From: Acetobacteraceae bacterium
GTDB lineage: Bacteria > Pseudomonadota > Alphaproteobacteria > Acetobacterales > Acetobacteraceae
Assembly: GCA_027482245.1 (NCBI GenBank)
Contig: JAIXWG010000016.1
Location: forward strand, 32,834-96,833
Reading direction: 5' to 3'
DNA: 64,000 nt
Part shown: positions 59,750 to 64,000 of the stretch, piece by piece
Position numbering within the stretch: the first letter of the stretch is position 1
How the letters are laid out: each line of letters starts with the position of its first letter
Translations under genes and position numbers: made by a program
Notes under the pieces: model-generated
Seen by the model: the letters and a program-made list of their open reading frames with translations, nothing else
Database searches by the model: none
Told to the model about the DNA's origin: nothing

Positions 59750-60479
59750 GGGCCTCGTCGTCCTCGTCACCGGCGCGGCCCGCGGCCTCGGCCTCGCCAT
59801 CGCCACGCATCTGCAGGCGCGGGGCGCCACCGTCATCGCCGCCGACCGGGACGAGGCCGCGCTGGCCGCCCTGCCGGAGGGGATTGAGGGCATCACGCTC
59901 GACATCACCGATCCCGCGGCGGTCGCCGCCGGCGTGCAGGCGATCTGGGCGCGGCATGGGTGTATCGACGCGCTGGTGAACAATGCCGGCGCCATCCATT
60001 CAGAACCGATGATCGACATCATGCGGCCCAGCAGCATGATGCATGACCTCGGCCGCTTCCGGCGCTGCCTGACCGCCAACCTCGAGAGCGTCTTCATCAT
60101 GACGTCAGGGGTGGTGGAGCAGATGGCGCGCAAGCGGGTGCGCGGCGCCATCGTCAACATCAGCTCCATCAGCGCGCGGGGGAATGCGGGGCAGACGGCC
60201 TATGCCGCGGCGAAGGCGGGGGTGAACGCCATGACCGTGACCTGGGCCAAGGAATGGGGCCCCTTCGGCATCCGCTGCAACGCGGTGGCGCCCGGCTTCA
60301 TCGACACGCCCTCCACCCGCAGCGCGCTGGCGCCCGCGCATCTCAAGCATGTCGAGACCAGCACGCCGCTGCGTCGCCTCGGCCGTGCGGAGGAGGTGGC
60401 GCAGGCGGTGGCGAGCGTCATCGAGAACGACTTCGTCAACGGCATCGTGCTCGACGTGCATGGCGGGCTGAGCATCTGA
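59739..60479 (+). CDS. SDR family oxidoreductase in the decoration operon
   Basis: 246 residues; motifs VTGAARGLGLAI, NNAGAIHSEP, and S with YAAAK in NISSISARGNAGQTAYAAAK; the C-terminal GIVLDVHGGLSI is typical of 3-oxoacyl-ACP-reductase-like SDRs. The only plausible start is TTG at 59739, overlapping the ACP gene by 11 bases; AAGGGCG lies upstream. Reading through the ACP end may couple their translation. It may reduce an ACP-bound keto acid or a keto sugar. Confidence 0.88.
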   Translation: MRIEGLVVLVTGAARGLGLAIATHLQARGATVIAADRDEAALAALPEGIEGITLDITDPAAVAAGVQAIWARHGCIDALVNNAGAIHSEPMIDIMRPSSMMHDLGRFRRCLTANLESVFIMTSGVVEQMARKRVRGAIVNISSISARGNAGQTAYAAAKAGVNAMTVTWAKEWGPFGIRCNAVAPGFIDTPSTRSALAPAHLKHVETSTPLRRLGRAEEVAQAVASVIENDFVNGIVLDVHGGLSI

Positions 60480-61234
60480 TGATGCACAGGCTCGCCGCCG
60501 GGGAATGCGGGGCGCTGCTGCCGCTGTACCTGGCGGAGCGTGCCTTCTTCCCGCTGGTGGCGGCAGTGATCGAGGGGCGCCAGGACGGCACGGTGCAGGT
60601 CGATGACCCGGCCGCGCCGCGCCAAGCCTATGTCGAGCACCGCTTCGGCTTCGCCCAGGCCTTCGGGGCGCCCGCCCCGGGCTTCGAGGCCGCGCTGGCC
60701 GGCTACCTGACGGCCCGCGCCTTTCCGGTCGAGAAGGTCAGGCTCTACACGCCCCTGCTGCCCGCCTGCCTGACGGAGCCGCGCTTCCAGGGCATGCGCG
60801 CCGAACGGCAGCGCTTCATCCTGGCCGCACCGCCGCCGCCCGCCGCCGCCACGCGGCCGGCAACGCTCGATGATCTGGCGGAACTGCAGGCGCGCTTCGG
60901 GATCGTGACGCGCTTCTGGCGCAGCGCGCAGGACTTCGTCGCTGGCGCCCATGCCCAGGTCGCAGTCCGGGATGGCCGGATCGCCGCCTGCTGCTACGCG
61001 GCCGCGACCGGCGGCGGGCGGGCGGAGATCGATGTCATCACCGATCCCGCCTTTCGCCAGCAGGGGCTGGCGCGCCACGTGGTGGCAGACTTCATCGCGG
61101 CCTGCACGGCCGCCGGGCTCCAGCCGGTCTGGGACGCCTTCATTAACAACCTGCCCTCGGTGAGAACCGCCCTCTCCTTGGGCTTCCGCCCGGATGGACC
61201 CGCCTATGCCTTCTTCACCATCCCGCGCGCCTGA
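60479..61234 (+). CDS. GNAT-fold N-acyltransferase
   Basis: 251 residues. The acetyl-CoA/pantetheine-binding motif of GNATs is RQQGLARHVV in the C-terminal half after the strand AEIDVITDPAF; an Asn-rich end, NNLPSVRTALSLGF, follows. The first 120 residues are a second domain, poorly defined. It may use the ACP-bound acyl group rather than acetyl-CoA. ATG at 60479 overlaps the SDR stop; a second ATG follows at 60482. Confidence 0.8.
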   Translation: MMHRLAAGECGALLPLYLAERAFFPLVAAVIEGRQDGTVQVDDPAAPRQAYVEHRFGFAQAFGAPAPGFEAALAGYLTARAFPVEKVRLYTPLLPACLTEPRFQGMRAERQRFILAAPPPPAAATRPATLDDLAELQARFGIVTRFWRSAQDFVAGAHAQVAVRDGRIAACCYAAATGGGRAEIDVITDPAFRQQGLARHVVADFIAACTAAGLQPVWDAFINNLPSVRTALSLGFRPDGPAYAFFTIPRA

Positions 61235-61246
61235 CAGGGCCGCGCC

Positions 61247-62797
61247 GTGACGCCCGCGCTGGAAGGCGCCATCGCCACCCTCACCAGCCTGGGGGGGGAG
61301 GAAGCGAAGGCGCGCCACGCCGATTTCTCGGCCAGCCTCGTTACGCTGCTGCAGGCGCCGGTCGCCGAGGTCACCGACATGGCGCGCTACCAGGCCGCCC
61401 TGAACCACGGCTTCGCCTACTACTTCTGGAAATGGGACCCGCGCGGCGGCGCGCTCTACGACCCCGTCTGCGGCGCCATCGCGCGCTGGGCGGCGGAGCG
61501 GGAGCCGCCGCTCGGCCTGCTCTGCGACCTCGTGGACTTCATCTACTTCCTGGTCTGGTGCTTCGAGGATTCCAGCACACGGCAGTGCCAGTTGCTGGTC
61601 GCGCCGCTGCGGGCGGCCTCCGAGGGGTTCGCGAAGGGCGCGCCCGGCCGCCGCCTGCCGCCCCCGCCGCCGGAGGACCGCCAGGGGCTGCGCATCGCCT
61701 GGCTTGGCATGTTCGCGGTCAGCGACAACGCGATGAGCATCGCGCTGCGGGCCGTGGCGCCGGCGCTCCGCGCCAAGGGCCACAAGCTGGACGTCTATGC
61801 CTGGCGCTTCGTGGATGATCCCTTCCGCGCGGAGATGAAGGCGGCGGGCGCGCAGCTGTTGGAATTCGCCGGCGGGAAGGCGGTGGACACGATCGGCGCG
61901 ATCGAGGCGCAGGCCCGGCAGGCGCCGCCGGACATCGTCGTCTCCGACATGAACAACGGCGTGCCGACGGCCCTCTTCTCCCGCCGCCTGGCGCCGGTGC
62001 AGGTATTCCTCCAGGCCGGCATGCCCGCCTGGCCGGTGCGGCCCCTCCACGCCGTCTTCAACAGCTTCGGCTTCGACGCCAAGGAGGCCGGCTGGGGCGA
62101 TGCGGCGATGCTGCGCATCGATGCGCCCTGGGACCTGGCCGCGCTGAACCCCGCCGTGCCGGAGGCCGATATCGCTGCGGAACGCGCGCTGCTGCCACAG
62201 GGCACGCGCCTGGTCGGCAGCTATGGCCGCTTCCCCAAGGTGACGCAGCCCTACCTGCAGGCGGTGGAGCGGATCCTGCTGCGCTGCCCCGACATCACCT
62301 TCGTACTGGGCGGGACCGGCGATGCCAGCCATGTGAAGGCCTTCATCGCCGGCAGCCCCGCGGGCGAGCGAATGGTGGTGCAGGAACGCTGGGTCGCCGG
62401 CCATGTCTGGGGGCACATCCTGGAACTGCTGCTCGACACCTGGCCGGTCACCGGCGGCGTCTCGGCGCGGGAGATGCTGGCCAAGTCGAAGCCCGTCATT
62501 TCCTGCTACAGCCCGGAAATGCCGGCGATCTACCGCCAGCGAGACCCGGAGCTGGTGGCGCCGGACTGGGACCGCTTCGTGGACATCGCGGTGCGGCTGC
62601 TGCAGGACGGGGAGGCCTATGCGGCGGCGTCACGCCGCGCCGGCGCCATGGTCCAGCGCTTTGGGGAGGTGCAGACCTTCGAGAATGAGCTGGATGCCGA
62701 TCTGCGGCTGGCGATCCGGCATGCGCGGCAGGGCCGGTCGGGCCTCGACCGCGTGTTGATGGGGTTCAAGGGCCTGCTGGGCCGGGGGAAGAGCTGA
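61247..62797 (+). CDS. GT41-like glycosyltransferase (O-GlcNAc-transferase/SPINDLY C-terminal type) without TPRs
   Basis: 516 residues with no membrane segment. The C-terminal half carries GSYGRFPKVTQPYLQAVERI, then a WVAGHVWGHILELLLDTWPV stretch followed by TGGVSAREML and AKSKPVIS. This order matches the '[23 protein letters not shown]' nucleotide-sugar site of O-GlcNAc transferases and SPINDLY. The middle LSDMNNGVPTALFSRRLAPV and LQAGMPAWPVRPLHAV is a Rossmann-like N-lobe. The 145-residue N-terminus is unfamiliar. TPR repeats that target OGT are missing. GTG start. It would transfer the decorated sugar to an acceptor, probably a protein or glycan. Confidence 0.7.
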   Translation: MTPALEGAIATLTSLGGEEAKARHADFSASLVTLLQAPVAEVTDMARYQAALNHGFAYYFWKWDPRGGALYDPVCGAIARWAAEREPPLGLLCDLVDFIYFLVWCFEDSSTRQCQLLVAPLRAASEGFAKGAPGRRLPPPPPEDRQGLRIAWLGMFAVSDNAMSIALRAVAPALRAKGHKLDVYAWRFVDDPFRAEMKAAGAQLLEFAGGKAVDTIGAIEAQARQAPPDIVVSDMNNGVPTALFSRRLAPVQVFLQAGMPAWPVRPLHAVFNSFGFDAKEAGWGDAAMLRIDAPWDLAALNPAVPEADIAAERALLPQGTRLVGSYGRFPKVTQPYLQAVERILLRCPDITFVLGGTGDASHVKAFIAGSPAGERMVVQERWVAGHVWGHILELLLDTWPVTGGVSAREMLAKSKPVISCYSPEMPAIYRQRDPELVAPDWDRFVDIAVRLLQDGEAYAAASRRAGAMVQRFGEVQTFENELDADLRLAIRHARQGRSGLDRVLMGFKGLLGRGKS

Positions 62798-63844
62798 ATG
62801 GACAAGGCGACGGACACGGCGCGCAACAGCTTCGACGCCGCCCTGATCCCCGGGATGCGGGCGCGGCTGGCGGAGGGCTACGCACGGTTCCGGGCAGCGG
62901 AAGCCCGCGCAATCGCCGAGGCGGCGCCGCCGGAGGCGGGCGGCACGCTCGGGCGCTACCGGACGCGCGACTGCCCGGCCTGCGGCACCGCGGCGCCGGC
63001 CGAGCCTGTGCTGACCAACCACGGCATCGACATCGTCGCCTGCCCCGGCTGCGGGCTGACCTATGCCCGGCAGGTGATGGAGGAGAGCGCCGACGCCGCG
63101 CGGTACCAAGCGTCAGAGCTGGATATCGAGGCGATGCGGCTGCGCTGCTCCGGCCCCTATCTGGAGCTGGAGAGCGCCCGCGCGCGCTACTACCTCGACC
63201 GGCTGGAAGCGCATGCGACGGGACGCGGCAGGCTGCTCGACATCGGCTGCGGCACGGGGACGACGCTGGTGGAGGCGCAGGCACGGGGCTGGAAGGTCCT
63301 GGGGCTGGAACCCGGCAAGGCCGCGGCCGCGGTGGCTCGGGAACGGCTTGGCGCCGGCGGTCAGGAGCGCGTGACCGAGGGTTATTTCCCCGACGACCTG
63401 CCGGCGGGGGAGCGGGTTTTCGACGCGATCACGCTGCTCGACGTGCTGGAGCATTTCGTGGATCCGATCGGCTTCCTGCGCGTGATCGGCCGTCACCTGG
63501 CGCCCGGCGGGCGCCTGTTCGTGCAGGTGCCGAATTGGGACAGCCTGCTGGTACAGCTGGAGGGCAAGGCCAGTTCAGTGATCTGCACCGGCCATTGGAG
63601 CCACTTCTCCCCGGCGACGCTGCCGGCGGTGCTGGCGCGCGCGGGCTTCCGTTGCCTGCACCATGAAACGGTGGTGAGCGAGGCGGACCGGATCGAGGCG
63701 TTTCCGGCAGAGGCGCAGCGCGCGGTGGTGTCCCGGCTGCGGCCTGGTGCGGCTTGGGCGGAGGCAGACGCAGCGGCCAAGGCGGCACGGCTGCACGAGC
63801 TTGGGCTCAGCTACAAGCTGATCGGCGTGTTTGCCGCGGCGTGA
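62798..63844 (+). CDS. Class I SAM-dependent methyltransferase 3 with zinc-ribbon N-terminus
   Basis: 348 residues. Two CxxC pairs, DCPACGTAAP and VACPGCGLTY, at about 60-90 suggest a zinc ribbon of the kind in methyltransf_13/C-methyltransferase-type proteins. Motif I is LLDIGCGTGTTLVEA, with later motifs ITLLDVLEHFVDP and LAPGGRLFVQVPNWDS. Such ribbon-containing methyltransferases act on deoxysugars in natural-product and lipopolysaccharide loci. Starts immediately after the glycosyltransferase stop and is the last gene of the operon. Confidence 0.88.
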   Translation: MDKATDTARNSFDAALIPGMRARLAEGYARFRAAEARAIAEAAPPEAGGTLGRYRTRDCPACGTAAPAEPVLTNHGIDIVACPGCGLTYARQVMEESADAARYQASELDIEAMRLRCSGPYLELESARARYYLDRLEAHATGRGRLLDIGCGTGTTLVEAQARGWKVLGLEPGKAAAAVARERLGAGGQERVTEGYFPDDLPAGERVFDAITLLDVLEHFVDPIGFLRVIGRHLAPGGRLFVQVPNWDSLLVQLEGKASSVICTGHWSHFSPATLPAVLARAGFRCLHHETVVSEADRIEAFPAEAQRAVVSRLRPGAAWAEADAAAKAARLHELGLSYKLIGVFAAA

Positions 63845-63899
63845 TCGGGGACGGCGGGCGCCTCGGCGGCCTTCTTCTCGCCGCCCCTCAGGCGCGAAA

Positions 63900-63929
63900 A
63901 AGCCGCCGGACATTGCTGTCGGGCGGCTT
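63900..63929 (-). terminator. Terminator downstream of the tRNA gene, also facing the decoration operon
   Basis: AAGCCGCC (63900-63907) pairs with GGCGGCTT (63922-63929), extended inward by GACA/TGTC with one G-G mismatch. Read on the minus strand the stem is followed by a T run, so it should end transcription of the tRNA; read on the plus strand it is followed by TTGTTG and may also end the operon. Confidence 0.7.
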
Positions 63930-63945
63930 GTTGTTGTGTGTGGGA

Positions 63946-64000
<55 letters not shown>

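Noticed and set aside
61247..62797. TPR-containing O-GlcNAc transferase
   Set aside because: I looked for tetratricopeptide repeats in the N-terminal 145 residues and saw none with the W-LG-Y-A-F-A-P pattern, so only the transferase part is claimed.

Overview
The window is very GC-rich (about 70% by eye) and densely coded. Its gene content fits a bacterial chromosome of the Alphaproteobacteria, most likely an Acetobacteraceae member of the Roseomonas type. The clues are six Bug/TctC-type periplasmic binding proteins, a SoxYZ/flavocytochrome c locus, a PutA with a divergent Lrp-type regulator, a long-form ribosomal protein L25, and an initiator tRNA with an A-U pair in its anticodon stem. This placement is inferred from content, not from a database search.

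Layout. 1-7.1 kb: a GST, a cytochrome P460-like protein, a DUF1028 protein, an M20 amidohydrolase, a Kef-type antiporter, an alpha/beta hydrolase and an SDR. 7.1-12.1 kb: a TauD-like dioxygenase with an altered iron triad, opposite a sulfur locus (two tiny membrane-type ORFs, a YeeE/YedE transporter, a flavocytochrome c pair, soxY and soxZ). 12.2-17.3 kb: housekeeping genes (L25, peptidyl-tRNA hydrolase, an unknown protein, YchF, an M3 peptidase). 17.4-28 kb: a MetE-like methyltransferase, a GlcG/HbpS protein, an OYE-type flavoenzyme, a tctBAC operon with an Asp/Glu-racemase-fold protein and a RidA protein, a LysR regulator and an FAD oxidase. 27.9-33.9 kb: the lrp/putA divergon, allantoinase PuuE and ureidoglycolate lyase.

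33.9-44.2 kb is a one-directional minus-strand catabolic island: a deacetylase-fold protein, four Bug binding proteins, two tandem CocE-type hydrolases, a cupin and a tannase-family esterase gene carrying a single-base frameshift. A divergent FCD-GntR regulator follows at 44.4 kb. 44.4-54.4 kb holds a binding protein, an amidase, another deacetylase, a medium-chain zinc dehydrogenase, a sixth Bug protein, an aminotransferase and an IorBA-like molybdenum hydroxylase.

54.6-63.8 kb is the most unusual part: a tightly coupled ten-gene operon. It contains a stand-alone amino-acid adenylation enzyme, three SAM methyltransferases, a beta-propeller glycosidase-fold protein, a NeuD/PglD-type acyltransferase, a free acyl carrier protein, an SDR, a GNAT and a GT41-like (O-GlcNAc-transferase-like) glycosyltransferase without TPRs. 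I infer a pathway that activates an amino acid, carries it on the carrier protein and uses it to decorate a sugar that is then attached to a glycan or protein. The window ends in an initiator tRNA-fMet gene on the minus strand.

No rRNA, CRISPR array, insertion sequence or prophage gene was seen. Two small palindromic repeat families occur between genes.
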